Part shown: positions 44,147-53,421 of the stretch, piece by piece
Layout of the letters: each line of letters opens with the position of its first letter
Numbering within the stretch: position 1 is the first letter of the stretch
Assembly: GCA_036961295.1 (NCBI GenBank)
Contig: JBALVX010000001.1
Coordinates: forward strand, 1,302,001-1,366,000
Reading direction: 5' to 3'
Source of the DNA: JAGPUQ01 sp036961295
Lineage (GTDB): Bacteria > Pseudomonadota > Gammaproteobacteria > Pseudomonadales > Porticoccaceae
Length of the DNA: 64,000 bases
Notes under the pieces: generated by a model
Database searches by the model: none
Told to the model about the DNA's origin: nothing
Seen by the model: the letters and a program-made list of their open reading frames with translations, nothing else
Made by a program: the position numbers and the translations under genes

Positions 44147-44521
44147 ATGAATAATAACGAAACCAACAACGATAAAAATACTGTCTATCACCACGACGAA
44201 GCAGAGAACCTGCCGCGTCAGTCACATCACGATAGCGAGGTGCTCTCCGAAGCCAATTTACGCAGTTACTGGCGCGCCAATATTCGTGTGCTGTGTACGC
44301 TGTTAGCGGTTTGGGCCTTTGTAGCCTTCGGCTGCGGCATTGTACTGGGCGAGTGGCTCGACCAGTTCTATATCGGCGGCTTTCCCCTGGGCTTTTGGTT
44401 TACCCAGCAGGGTGCAATGCTAGTGTTTGTGGTACTGATTTTTGTCTATCACTTCTGGATGAAACGCATAGAGCGCGCCCACGGTGTGGACGACGACAGT
44501 AATTCAGAAGCGGGAGCCTGA
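44147..44521 (+). CDS. DUF4212 sodium:solute symporter small subunit
   Basis: 124 residues from the ATG at 44147 (frame open from 44105). A polar His/Asn-rich head is followed by YWRANIRVLCTLLAVWAFVAFGCGI, the first of two helices, then GFPLGFWFTQQGAMLVFVVLIFVYHFWMKR, the second, exactly the TIGR03647-type layout. It ends 3 bp before the large subunit gene. The pair imports an organic anion with sodium, often acetate-like substrates. Confidence 0.93.
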   Translation: MNNNETNNDKNTVYHHDEAENLPRQSHHDSEVLSEANLRSYWRANIRVLCTLLAVWAFVAFGCGIVLGEWLDQFYIGGFPLGFWFTQQGAMLVFVVLIFVYHFWMKRIERAHGVDDDSNSEAGA

Positions 44522-44524
44522 TCA

Positions 44525-46300
44525 ATGGATGCCCAGGTACTCAGTTATATTTTTGTCGGCGCTTCCTTTGCCTTATACATAGGTATCGCCCTGTGGTCGC
44601 GGGTCGCATCCACTAAAGACTTTTACGTGGCTGGCGGCGGCGTGCCCCCGCTTATCAATGGTATGGCCACAGCAGCAGACTGGATGAGTGCCGCCTCGTT
44701 TTTATCAGTAGCTGGCTTACTGGCTTTTACCGGGCGCGATGCCGCGGTGTACATGATCGGCTGGACCGGTGGTTACGTACTACTAGCCCTGTTATTAGCG
44801 CCCTACCTACGCAAATTCGGCCGCTTTACTGTGCCGGAATTTATCGGTGATCGCTATTACTCCAGGGTCGCGCGGGTCACGGCAGTGGTGTGTTTAATCT
44901 TTATTTCTTTTACCTATATCGCGGGACAAATGCGCGGCGTTGGTATTGTATTCTCACGATTTCTGGAAGTAGAAATTGAAACCGGCGTGGTCGTCGGCAT
45001 GGCGATTGTGTTTTGCTACGCCGTACTCGGCGGTATGAAAGGCATTACCTATACCCAGGTAGCGCAGTACTGCGTCCTTATTTTTGCCTTCCTGGTACCC
45101 GCGGTTTTTATGTCCATTATGTGGACGGACAACCCCATTCCACAACTGGGCTTTGGCGATACACTCAACGATGGCTCGGGGCTCACCGTGCTCCAAAAAC
45201 TCGACCAAGTCACCGTAGAGCTGGGCTTTACCGCCTATACCAGCGGCACCCGCAGCATGATTGATTCCCTCGCCATTGTGGCGGCGCTAATGATTGGTAC
45301 GGCTGGCCTACCCCATGTGATTGTGCGCTTTTTTACCGTACCCAAAGTCTCGGACGCACGAAAATCGGCGGGCTACGCGCTGGTGTTTATCTGCGTGATG
45401 TACACCACTATTCCTGCGGTGGCGGCTTTCTCCCGCTTAAACTTATCGGAAAGCGTCAACGAAACCCCCTATGCAGAAGCACCCGCCTGGATTTCCAATT
45501 GGGAAAATACCGGCTTGATTGCCTGGCAGGATAAAAATAACGACGGGGTAATTCAGTACCGCGCGGGAGCGGCATTCGATCCGGTTAAACCGCAATTCAC
45601 CGGCGAACGCGGTCAGCACGGCGAGCGCTTGCTCAGCAACACCGCCACTGAGAGCGCCAACGAAGTTTATGTGGATCGGGATATTATGGTGATGGCTAAC
45701 CCGGAAATCGCGCAGCTACCCAACTGGGTCATTGCACTGATCGCGGCGGGTGCAGTGGCAGCAGCACTGTCAACTGCGGCGGGATTGTTACTGGTTATTT
45801 CCAGCTCCATTGCCCACGATTTATTGAAGCGCACGTTTATGCCCACCATCAGCGACAAACGGGAACTACTCTATGCCCGCCTCGCTGCCGTTGCGGCAAT
45901 TCTCGTCGCAGGCTGGTTTGGTATTAATCCTCCCGGCTTTGTCGCGCAGACGGTGGCCTTTGCCTTTGGTTTAGCAGCCGCCTCGTTATTTCCGCCCATC
46001 GTGATGGGTATTTTCTCCAAGCGCATTAACAATATTGGCGCGGTAGCGGGAATGCTCTGTGGCCTGGTATTTACCTTATCTTATATAGTGTTTTTTAACT
46101 TTGTATCGCCAGAATTGAACAACTCGGGACACTGGTTATTTGGCATTTCCAGCACGGGTATTGGCGCCGTCGGAGCACTTATTAATGTAGTGGTTTCAAT
46201 GGTCGTCAGTCGGCTGGGAGCCGCACCACCCCAAGCGGTACAAGATATGGTGGACGACATTCGCATACCCGCCGGCGCCGGTATCGCTCATGATCACTGA
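44525..46300 (+). CDS. Sodium:solute symporter large subunit (VC_2705/ActP-like)
   Basis: 591 residues with about 13 helices of the SSS family. Motifs: FYVAGGGVPPLINGMATAADWMSAASFL near the first helices and GTAGLPHVIVRFFTVP, both typical of ActP and VC_2705 proteins. An inserted hydrophilic loop (about 305-385, containing ENTGLIAWQDKNNDGV) matches the long subgroup. It works with the DUF4212 small subunit encoded just upstream. Uptake of short carboxylates is likely. Confidence 0.94.
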   Translation: MDAQVLSYIFVGASFALYIGIALWSRVASTKDFYVAGGGVPPLINGMATAADWMSAASFLSVAGLLAFTGRDAAVYMIGWTGGYVLLALLLAPYLRKFGRFTVPEFIGDRYYSRVARVTAVVCLIFISFTYIAGQMRGVGIVFSRFLEVEIETGVVVGMAIVFCYAVLGGMKGITYTQVAQYCVLIFAFLVPAVFMSIMWTDNPIPQLGFGDTLNDGSGLTVLQKLDQVTVELGFTAYTSGTRSMIDSLAIVAALMIGTAGLPHVIVRFFTVPKVSDARKSAGYALVFICVMYTTIPAVAAFSRLNLSESVNETPYAEAPAWISNWENTGLIAWQDKNNDGVIQYRAGAAFDPVKPQFTGERGQHGERLLSNTATESANEVYVDRDIMVMANPEIAQLPNWVIALIAAGAVAAALSTAAGLLLVISSSIAHDLLKRTFMPTISDKRELLYARLAAVAAILVAGWFGINPPGFVAQTVAFAFGLAAASLFPPIVMGIFSKRINNIGAVAGMLCGLVFTLSYIVFFNFVSPELNNSGHWLFGISSTGIGAVGALINVVVSMVVSRLGAAPPQAVQDMVDDIRIPAGAGIAHDH

Positions 46301-46399
46301 GGCTTGGATATTAACCGAGAGGCAGTCCTTCGCAGCGCTTCACGGAGAGACGGAGAGAGAAGAATAAAAACTTACGCGGGCGGGGCTATACCGGTGATG

Positions 46400-49183
46400 C
46401 TATAACGGTAAGGCTACACCGGGTAAGGCAAGCTTAAGCTCGGTACTTACCCGTTGCTGCCACTCCTCCAGCCATGCCACTATTTCTTCTTCGGGCATGG
46501 GCTTGCTAATCCAGTAGCCCTGAGCCATATCGCAGCCGACCGAGGCCAGATAATTATAGGTGGCGAATTCCTCCACACCTTCGGCAACGACCTTAAGGCC
46601 CAGGCTGTGGCTCAGCTCGATGGTGGATTCAACAATAATCCGGTCACTGGCGCTGGTCTCGACATCTTTGATAAACAACTGATCCAGTTTTAGTTCGCTG
46701 GCGGGTAACTGCTTAATATAAGTTAACGACGCGTATCCCGTACCGAAGTCATCAATAGACAAGCTGATACCCAGATCCTTAATGCGATTCAACGTCTCTA
46801 CGGCACGATCGAGATCGTGGACGATGGCGCTTTCCGTAACTTCCAGACTGATCCAGCGCGGCTCCAGCGGCGACTCCTGAATAATTTCTGCCAAATCCTC
46901 AATCAGCGAACTGTCTTGCAGCAAAAATGCCGACAAATTCACCGCCACTGAAATTTGCAGACCCATTTCCTGAAAACGCAGGCTTTGCGCCATACCTTCG
47001 CGAATCGCAAATAGCGTTAGCGGTTTAATAATACCCGCGCGTTCAGCCATGGTAATAAAATCATCCGGCGGTACTCGGCCCAGCGTGGGATGAAACCAAC
47101 GTATCAAGGCTTCAAACGAGGCCACCTGATTAGTTTTTAAATCAACTTTAGGCTGATAATACAAGCTTAAATCGCCAGCCGCGACAGCTTGATTGAGCTG
47201 AGAGCTGATCAATAATTTGCGTTCGGTATTGGTATCTAAGCCTTCGTCGTACACTGCGTAGCCCGTGCGCTCGGCTTTAGCTTGATACATGGCTATGTCC
47301 GCACACATCATTAATTTTTCTGTGCTCTCGGCGTGTTCGAGATATTGCGCAATCCCCACGGATGCCTGTAATTCAAGTGACAAGGCATCCACCTCGTAGG
47401 GCTCGCCGATAACACCTAATATGCGTTTGGCAAACTCTACCGCAACCACCAGTCCACGAGCATCTCTCACCAGCACCCCAAACTCGTCACCACCGAGTCG
47501 GGCGATAAGCGCACTATCACCAAAGGCCCGCACCAGGCGCTCGCCAAGTGCGCGTAAAATATCATCACCAGCGCCGTGCCCCAAAGTATCGTTAACTTCC
47601 TTGAAGCGATCGAGGTCAATCAACATCAAAAATATCGGCGTGTGGTCAGTGGAGTAATCATGCAAATACTCTGCAATTCGCTGGTTCAGCGCGTCCCGAT
47701 TGTAGAGTCCGGTTAAAGAATCGTGACTGGCCTGATATTCAAGTTGTTTTTGCCGTTGAATACGTTCGCTTATATCGCGTACGCACAATACCGTGAGCTG
47801 TTGGTCGCTGAGTCGCAAGGGATTAATGGAGAATTCCGCGTGGAAATGTCCGCTATCCTGATTCTGTCCGTCTTGCTCCACAGTCAGGCCGTACAACTGC
47901 TCCCGATTGTCCCAGTCGAGCGCTGGGAGTAAGTCATTAATTTCTAGCTTCTCCCCCAGAGTATCGTGCACACGACCGAAAATATCTTCTGCCCCGGGGT
48001 TAATCGATTGCACCTGTCCCGCCCGATCGACGGTGAGAATCCCCTCGTCGGTATTGGCTACGATGCTGGACATCAGTTTATCCTGATCGCCGAGCTTAAC
48101 CCGTTGTCGAAGAATCCTCAGCATCTGAGAATCAATACGCGAAAGCTGGGTGGCGATAAAACTCAACACCACCCCGATCGCCACCGGAGCGGCCTCAAAC
48201 ACCACACCCGCCGCCAACATCCACACAGAAATCGCCAACGCAACCAGGGCACTTAGCGCGCAAAGCATAACGCCGACACGCCATGACGCACGATTAAATA
48301 AGGGCACTAACAAAACCAGAACCACCAGCAAGGCCAACGCCACCGAACCGCGACCCAATTCGCGAAGGCGGCCGTCAACTAGCGTTTGATAAATAAGTGC
48401 CTGCACCACCGGACCCGGTAAAGCGCGATAGGCTGGCGTGGGCGTCACATCCCCCAGCTCGACAGCGGTAGCACCGATAATGACACGTTTGCCCTCAAAT
48501 ACATCGACTGCAAAGTTACCGCGTAACACATCGGAGAAGGACAGGCGTTTGAAGGAACTGGGATCAATACGATAATCGATTAGCATCGACTCGCCTAATT
48601 CGACGGAAACATCGGTCATCCACACTCCAGCGGGAGAAAGCTGCTGCCCCAGGCGCTGCTCCCGCAGAGGCGCACGCCACACCAGGCCATCGCGCTCCGG
48701 AAATAAATTAACGGACGCCAGGCCGGTCGATTGAGCAAAGCTTGCTCTCGGCATAGTCACGGCGAATGGGCTATTGAATGCGCTGGTATTGCGCTGGGCA
48801 AAGGTCGGTAGCAGTACCATATTACGGGGCACGGTAGCCAGAGCCATAGCAAAAGCCGTATCTTCTGTGACCGTGGAAGGACTACTGAAATCAATATCGA
48901 AAAATACGCTGTGAGCACCGGCACCGATAATGTGGTGCAACACTTCACCATGATAACTGCGCGGCCAGGGCCAAATACTTAATTCGCTCAAGCTTTTAGC
49001 GTCAGCCTCAACGATCACCAGGTCGGAAGCCCGAGACTCTCTCAACAAACGATATTCGCGACTCAACAGACCTTTTGAGATGCCGTCAAAGACTCCTGCG
49101 CTGTAAAGCAGGAATATCAGAACCAGCGCCAGGCCAGGCAACAGCCAGCTTTTGGGGAGTTTGTTAAAAAATCTATTCAGCAT
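46400..49183 (-). CDS. CHASE2-PAS-GGDEF-EAL c-di-GMP signalling protein
   Basis: 927 residues: helix 1 (about 13-32), extracytoplasmic CHASE2 sensor (about 35-270), three helices (about 275-350), PAS (about 370-480), GGDEF (about 490-645) and EAL (about 660-915). The cyclase motif ARLGGDEFGV is intact; the RxxD inhibitory site upstream of it is missing. The EAL domain keeps FEALIRW, VAVNLSA, EVTESAI, DDFGTGYASL, LKLDQLFIK and EGVEE, so phosphodiesterase activity is likely. The CHASE2 ligand is unknown. Located after a FecR gene on the same strand. Confidence 0.95.
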   Translation of the reverse strand: MLNRFFNKLPKSWLLPGLALVLIFLLYSAGVFDGISKGLLSREYRLLRESRASDLVIVEADAKSLSELSIWPWPRSYHGEVLHHIIGAGAHSVFFDIDFSSPSTVTEDTAFAMALATVPRNMVLLPTFAQRNTSAFNSPFAVTMPRASFAQSTGLASVNLFPERDGLVWRAPLREQRLGQQLSPAGVWMTDVSVELGESMLIDYRIDPSSFKRLSFSDVLRGNFAVDVFEGKRVIIGATAVELGDVTPTPAYRALPGPVVQALIYQTLVDGRLRELGRGSVALALLVVLVLLVPLFNRASWRVGVMLCALSALVALAISVWMLAAGVVFEAAPVAIGVVLSFIATQLSRIDSQMLRILRQRVKLGDQDKLMSSIVANTDEGILTVDRAGQVQSINPGAEDIFGRVHDTLGEKLEINDLLPALDWDNREQLYGLTVEQDGQNQDSGHFHAEFSINPLRLSDQQLTVLCVRDISERIQRQKQLEYQASHDSLTGLYNRDALNQRIAEYLHDYSTDHTPIFLMLIDLDRFKEVNDTLGHGAGDDILRALGERLVRAFGDSALIARLGGDEFGVLVRDARGLVVAVEFAKRILGVIGEPYEVDALSLELQASVGIAQYLEHAESTEKLMMCADIAMYQAKAERTGYAVYDEGLDTNTERKLLISSQLNQAVAAGDLSLYYQPKVDLKTNQVASFEALIRWFHPTLGRVPPDDFITMAERAGIIKPLTLFAIREGMAQSLRFQEMGLQISVAVNLSAFLLQDSSLIEDLAEIIQESPLEPRWISLEVTESAIVHDLDRAVETLNRIKDLGISLSIDDFGTGYASLTYIKQLPASELKLDQLFIKDVETSASDRIIVESTIELSHSLGLKVVAEGVEEFATYNYLASVGCDMAQGYWISKPMPEEEIVAWLEEWQQRVSTELKLALPGVALPL

Positions 49184-49399
49184 ACGAACTTATTGCGGCC
49201 TCGCCTGACCAGACCCAGCCTGAAGCATGAACATCTGACCAATGGATATTTATTCGTTGATTCCGTAATTTCTTTACCTTCTGAAACGCCCAACAGCTAA
49301 AAAATTAGGCACCCACGCACCATAATATGTGCCGTACAAGGTGTTAGCCAATAATTTCGGTTAAACATTGTCCAGGGCGTACTCCGTGGCAACATGCTA

Positions 49400-50302
49400 T
49401 TAGTTCTGACCGGGGGCCTCACAAGACTTCCCTGGGCAGGGTTCAGGCTCAGGCTCAGGCGGTGGTGGTGGTGGTGGTGGTGGTGGTGGTGGTGGTACAT
49501 CCGGATCATCAGGTACTGTCGGAGTATCCGGGATGGTTGGCGTATCCGGTAGCGTCGGAGAATCCGGAATAGTTGGCGCCACAACAACACGCGGCGTCAG
49601 CACATCAACTGAAGCCGCTACCTCGCCAATCACTGCGTCAACGGGACCAACCCCCGCTCCCCCACCGCCGCCAGAATCGCTGTCATTAGCCGCCTGAGAG
49701 GGACTGATTACGGTAATTTTCTTATCCCCCGCCGCCAGTAAAGCAACTTCTCCGCTGAGAATGGATACCTTGTGATCACCGGTAACAGCATTAATATCCA
49801 GTTCGCCCACAATTAAGTTAACCACCGCGCGGCTTTCGGTCGCGTGCACCGAAAACGTGGTGCCTTTGACCACCGATACCAAATACGGTGTTTCTACCGC
49901 AAGCGTACGCGCTTGACCCGGTTCAATACGGAACAAAGCAAAACCTATTTTTTCGATAATGCGGGTCAACACACTTTGATCAGCAGTGGTTTCAAGAGGA
50001 AATTCCAGCACCGTTTCGGCAGAGACCGATATTGTGTCGCCCTCCCGCTTTAGTTCTGCACTGGCACTACTCCCGGTTTTAATCGTAAAGGGCAAAGTCA
50101 AATCACTGCCAGACGCAACATTTACCCAGGTATCCGTGTCCTGTTGGTAGTAACTTACGTCGCCACTAACCGCAGTAATCCGCCAGTTTGAACTAGCCCA
50201 GGCTGGGGTAGCAGCAAACAATCCGCTCAGCAAAGCAACGGCCAAAGCCGCTAAAAATACTGGCGACAAGCCTTTACAATTAAAGCTCGATATTCTATCC
50301 AT
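49400..50302 (-). CDS. FecR-domain secreted protein with proline-rich tail
   Basis: 300 residues. A signal peptide (hydrophobic core about 14-30, end TPAWAS) precedes a FecR domain (about 38-205, with VSGDVSYYQQDTDTWVNVASG, GTTFSVHATESRAVVNLIVGELDI). A Gly-rich linker leads to about 25 residues of PTIPDTP-type repeats, then a run of about 13 prolines and an EPEPEP segment, ending with two cysteines. This is a stalk-like, wall-spanning architecture. FecR domains sit next to CHASE2 proteins in other bacteria. Divergent from tpsB. Confidence 0.88.
   Translation of the reverse strand: MDRISSFNCKGLSPVFLAALAVALLSGLFAATPAWASSNWRITAVSGDVSYYQQDTDTWVNVASGSDLTLPFTIKTGSSASAELKREGDTISVSAETVLEFPLETTADQSVLTRIIEKIGFALFRIEPGQARTLAVETPYLVSVVKGTTFSVHATESRAVVNLIVGELDINAVTGDHKVSILSGEVALLAAGDKKITVISPSQAANDSDSGGGGGAGVGPVDAVIGEVAASVDVLTPRVVVAPTIPDSPTLPDTPTIPDTPTVPDDPDVPPPPPPPPPPPPPEPEPEPCPGKSCEAPGQN
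49461..49496. repeat. (GGT)12 trinucleotide microsatellite in the FecR-type gene
   Basis: Twelve perfect GGT units (minus strand ACC/CCA) encode the polyproline run. A change in copy number would lengthen or shorten the run without frameshift. Confidence 0.95.
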
Positions 50303-50385
50303 TATCTGACAATCCCATACTGATGTTTGGTATATAATAGAATACTCAGTTTATAACAATTGATTATTTACCGATACAATAAAAA

Positions 50386-52059
50386 ATGAACGTAAACTCG
50401 TCTCTTTCCGTAACCATTGGTCTATTAATTCTGCCTCTATTAGTCGCGCACCACGCCGCGCTAGCAGTAGATGCCCCCACAGATATCGCGGCTGAAGTGA
50501 CTTTAGAAGCCACATCAGTGGACGATAGTGCTCAGCATACCTCCTTGAGTGAGCGTTTGGCTGATCAACATCTGAGTTCCGACGACGAAACTCCGGGTTT
50601 TACCCTGGCTGGCCTCATCGTACGCGGACTCAATGCTATCGGCCCGACGCAGCTATTACCGCTCTATGAAGCCATGCTCGGCGAACGTATTTCTGAAGTC
50701 GAGTTACACAGTTTAGCGACGACCATAGAAGCCTACTATAGGACCCAGGGTTTCCCCCACGCCCGAGTGTTGATTCCACAACAAAAAATCCGTTCCGGCA
50801 TAGTACACCTCACGGTATTCGAGGGTTCCATCAGCCGGATTCGTCTGGCTGGCGAAACCGAGGGCGTGGTTGATTCACTCACCCCCTATCTAAGCTATAT
50901 ACCTCTGCATCAAACTTTGGATCCTGAGCGCTTAGAGCACCTGATACGAGTTCTGAGTAGTCTACCCGGCATCGCGGCAAGCCCGTCGGTGGAACTGATT
51001 AGCGGCACGACTAAGGAATTTGAGCTGGTTATTTATATCCGCCGTCGCACCGACACGGGGCTTATCTCCGTTAATAACCGAGGCAGCAAACTACTTGGCC
51101 CACTGCGCGCGCGCGCCAGTTATACCATCAACAATCCGTTTAATACTCTGAGTCAAATCAAACTTTCCCATACCGCCGCCCCCAAACACTACGAGTTACA
51201 GTACAGCACCTTAAACCTGCGTTCGGCTCTGGGTGCACGAGGCATGGAGCTCGACTTGAGCGGAGCCTATGGCGATATTGAACCCGGTGATTTTTTAAAA
51301 GCACTGGACCCAGTGATTAGAATTAAACAGCTCGAGGCCAAAATTCATTATCCGGTGTCCTTAGGCTATCACCACGGCCTGTCCGTCTATGTTGGGGCGC
51401 GTTATTACGAAGCCGATGTCGATATTCTGGGTGCGCCAGTGCTTGTCGATACACTGTATACCCTGCGCTCTGGCGTAAGCTACTGGAACCGCGATCCCGG
51501 TGAATACGATAACGCTTTCCAGGTGGGCGTAGTACACGGCTTGCAAGGGCTCAGCGATACCCTAACGGTCAGTGACGGCGTGATTAGCTCGCGAGACGAA
51601 GAACAATTTACCCTGCTACAGCTCAACGCTCTGCACACTCGCCACTTAAACGAGTTGTGGCAATTACAATTTGAAATCGATGGCCAGTACTCCAGCCGCA
51701 GCCTGCCCTCGGCAGAATTATTTAGCTTTGGCGGAGCAACGCTGGGCAAAGCCTACGACCCCGGTGAAATCTTCGGCGACCACGGCGTTGCTGGCCAGCT
51801 TACTTTGCAGCGTAAAGGTTTATCGGTACCGTTTATTAATGCCGATGCAAAAGTGTATACCTTCTACGACATTGGCCAGGTTTGGGACGAAGACAGCGGA
51901 GCTAAAACTTCTGCGGCCTCAGCAGGCATTGGCAGCAAAATAATTAAAGATGACTTCAGCATCTCATTTGAAATCAGCCAGCCCTTAACGCGCCCGGTAT
52001 TTCTGGAAGAACACGGCAAAAATCCGCGTTTGTTTGTCGAAGCTTCCTATGGTTTTTAA
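50386..52059 (+). CDS. ShlB/FhaC-type TpsB two-partner secretion transporter
   Basis: 557 residues with a signal peptide (about 1-27), a POTRA_2 region (about 65-140, FTLAGLIVRGLNAIGPTQLLPLYEAMLG...) and a C-terminal 16-strand barrel ending EASYGF. The motif FSFGGATLGKAYDPGEIFGDHG corresponds to the VRGY-type L6 loop region, although the VRGY tetrad itself reads LGKAY. TpsB proteins export a large TpsA beta-helix. No TpsA gene is in the window; the transporter may serve a distant TpsA. TATAAT at 50333-50338 may be its -10. Confidence 0.88.
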   Translation: MNVNSSLSVTIGLLILPLLVAHHAALAVDAPTDIAAEVTLEATSVDDSAQHTSLSERLADQHLSSDDETPGFTLAGLIVRGLNAIGPTQLLPLYEAMLGERISEVELHSLATTIEAYYRTQGFPHARVLIPQQKIRSGIVHLTVFEGSISRIRLAGETEGVVDSLTPYLSYIPLHQTLDPERLEHLIRVLSSLPGIAASPSVELISGTTKEFELVIYIRRRTDTGLISVNNRGSKLLGPLRARASYTINNPFNTLSQIKLSHTAAPKHYELQYSTLNLRSALGARGMELDLSGAYGDIEPGDFLKALDPVIRIKQLEAKIHYPVSLGYHHGLSVYVGARYYEADVDILGAPVLVDTLYTLRSGVSYWNRDPGEYDNAFQVGVVHGLQGLSDTLTVSDGVISSRDEEQFTLLQLNALHTRHLNELWQLQFEIDGQYSSRSLPSAELFSFGGATLGKAYDPGEIFGDHGVAGQLTLQRKGLSVPFINADAKVYTFYDIGQVWDEDSGAKTSAASAGIGSKIIKDDFSISFEISQPLTRPVFLEEHGKNPRLFVEASYGF

Positions 52060-52061
52060 GC

Positions 52062-52089
52062 TGTAGCTTTTAAATTGTAGCTTTTAAAC
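52062..52089. repeat. 14-bp tandem duplication after the tpsB stop
   Basis: TGTAGCTTTTAAAT (52062-52075) is followed by TGTAGCTTTTAAAC (52076-52089) and a partial third unit (TGTAATTATAA). It lies 3 bases after the stop codon. Confidence 0.75.
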
Positions 52090-52112
52090 TGTAATTATAA
52101 TTTTCGTAATAT

Positions 52113-52541
52113 TTAGCGCGACGGTTTGCGCTGTATTATTCTGGAGCTCTTCACCAGAAAATCCCGAATAAATCGCAGCACCGGGTAACTCAGTCGGGAG
52201 AAACCGCGACTCCGAAACACCAGGGCAAGGGCTCGGACAAACCCGCTGCGATGCGCGCTCACCTTAGTTAATTGATGCAACGCATCGCCGCCCTGATAAA
52301 CCTCGTTGCCCCTCACCAGAAGCATCGCTTTATCGGGATTACAATTGGCAGTCAGATCCGTTTTCCAGCTCTCGTCTTTGCGAAAATCTACCAACTCAAC
52401 ATCAGCCGCATTCACACCGTCAGCCCCATCGCCACCAACTTCCAGGCCCTGACAATAAAAACGACAGGCCGGGCAGTCACCATCGTAAATCAGCAGTGAT
52501 TTTTCTTTTGGTTTGGCTGTAGCCGAAGGGGTATCGTTCAT
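52113..52541 (-). CDS. DCC-family (DUF393) thiol-disulfide protein
   Basis: 142 residues. LLIYDGDCPACRFYCQGLE is the DxDCPxC signature of the family (thioredoxin-like), and VRGNEVYQGGDALHQLTKVS follows the usual pattern. The role is uncertain; the family is named for a predicted thiol-disulfide oxidoreductase. It lies 10 bp downstream of msrA on the same strand, consistent with a link to oxidative damage repair, inferred from order. Confidence 0.87.
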   Translation of the reverse strand: MNDTPSATAKPKEKSLLIYDGDCPACRFYCQGLEVGGDGADGVNAADVELVDFRKDESWKTDLTANCNPDKAMLLVRGNEVYQGGDALHQLTKVSAHRSGFVRALALVFRSRGFSRLSYPVLRFIRDFLVKSSRIIQRKPSR

Positions 52542-52551
52542 GTTCAGCGAA

Positions 52552-53175
52552 TTAACCGCAACTCACCCCGGTGCCTCTTAAATTACAGTAACCATTCGGG
52601 TTTTTGGCTAAATACTGTTGATGGTAAAACTCGGCGTAATAAAATTCCGGCGCGGCACACACTTCCGTCGTAATCTCACCATAAGACGAAGCTTTCAAGG
52701 CGTTTTGGTAATCGTCCCGGCTGCGTTGCGCCGCAGCCAATTGTTCATCACCATAACAATAAATCGCCGAGCGATATTGTGTGCCGGTGTCGTTGCCCTG
52801 GCGCATACCCTGGGTGGGATCGTGGTTCTCCCAGAACACCGTCAACAACTCGGCAAACGCTATTATCTTGGGGTCGTAAACCACCAGTACCGACTCCGTA
52901 TGGCCGGTACGCCCGGAACATACCTCTTCGTAAGTAGGATTAGGCGTGTACCCACCGGCGTAGCCAACCGCCGTGGTGTAAACCCCCGGTAATTGCCAAA
53001 ACCGGCGTTCCACCCCCCAAAAGCAGCCCATGGCAAACTGTACCCAGCGCAAGTGCTCGGGGAAAGGCCCTGTCAAAGGCGCACCATTTACCGCGTGCTG
53101 TTCCGGCACCTGCATTTTTTCCTGCCGCCCGGGCAGGGCCTCGGAAGCAGTAATTAAATTCGATTTAAGTCCCAT
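52552..53175 (-). CDS. msrA: Cytosolic peptide methionine sulfoxide reductase MsrA
   Basis: 207 residues from the ATG at 53175, giving GLKSNLITASEALPGR as in E. coli MsrA; the frame is open to 53217. Catalytic motif FAMGCFWGVERRFW, followed by YAGGYTPNPTYEEVCSGRTGHTESV and GMRQGNDTGTQYRSAIY. The C-terminal resolving cysteines are in NLRGTGVSCG. No signal peptide, so cytosolic, unlike the exported copy at 11426. Probably co-transcribed with the DCC protein. Confidence 0.95.
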   Translation of the reverse strand: MGLKSNLITASEALPGRQEKMQVPEQHAVNGAPLTGPFPEHLRWVQFAMGCFWGVERRFWQLPGVYTTAVGYAGGYTPNPTYEEVCSGRTGHTESVLVVYDPKIIAFAELLTVFWENHDPTQGMRQGNDTGTQYRSAIYCYGDEQLAAAQRSRDDYQNALKASSYGEITTEVCAAPEFYYAEFYHQQYLAKNPNGYCNLRGTGVSCG

Positions 53176-53421
53176 CACTCTAGCTACCCTTTTGCAAACC
53201 CTGCTTAAATATAGCACTACTTTATCTTCCCCGCCCCAATTGCTACCACAATCCCGACTATAGCTCGACTACAGCCCCGCGCGACCACCACATTGCAATT
53301 CACCAGAGGGCTGCCTATTATCGTCTCAATGCATTATTCGCGGCTTGCTTAACTTTACTTGCATCCGCAGCAAGTCCCACCGCAGGTCTTACTTTGACCG
53401 ACACTAAATGACCAAGCTTAA

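Noticed and set aside
49297..49590. A 97-codon minus-strand frame with a run of 11 histidines
   Set aside because: It is the FecR gene's microsatellite read in another frame (CAC instead of CCA). No ribosome site or family.
50306..50338. A sigma-70 promoter for tpsB
   Set aside because: TATAAT is good, but the only -35-like CTGACA is 21 bases away, too far for a normal promoter.
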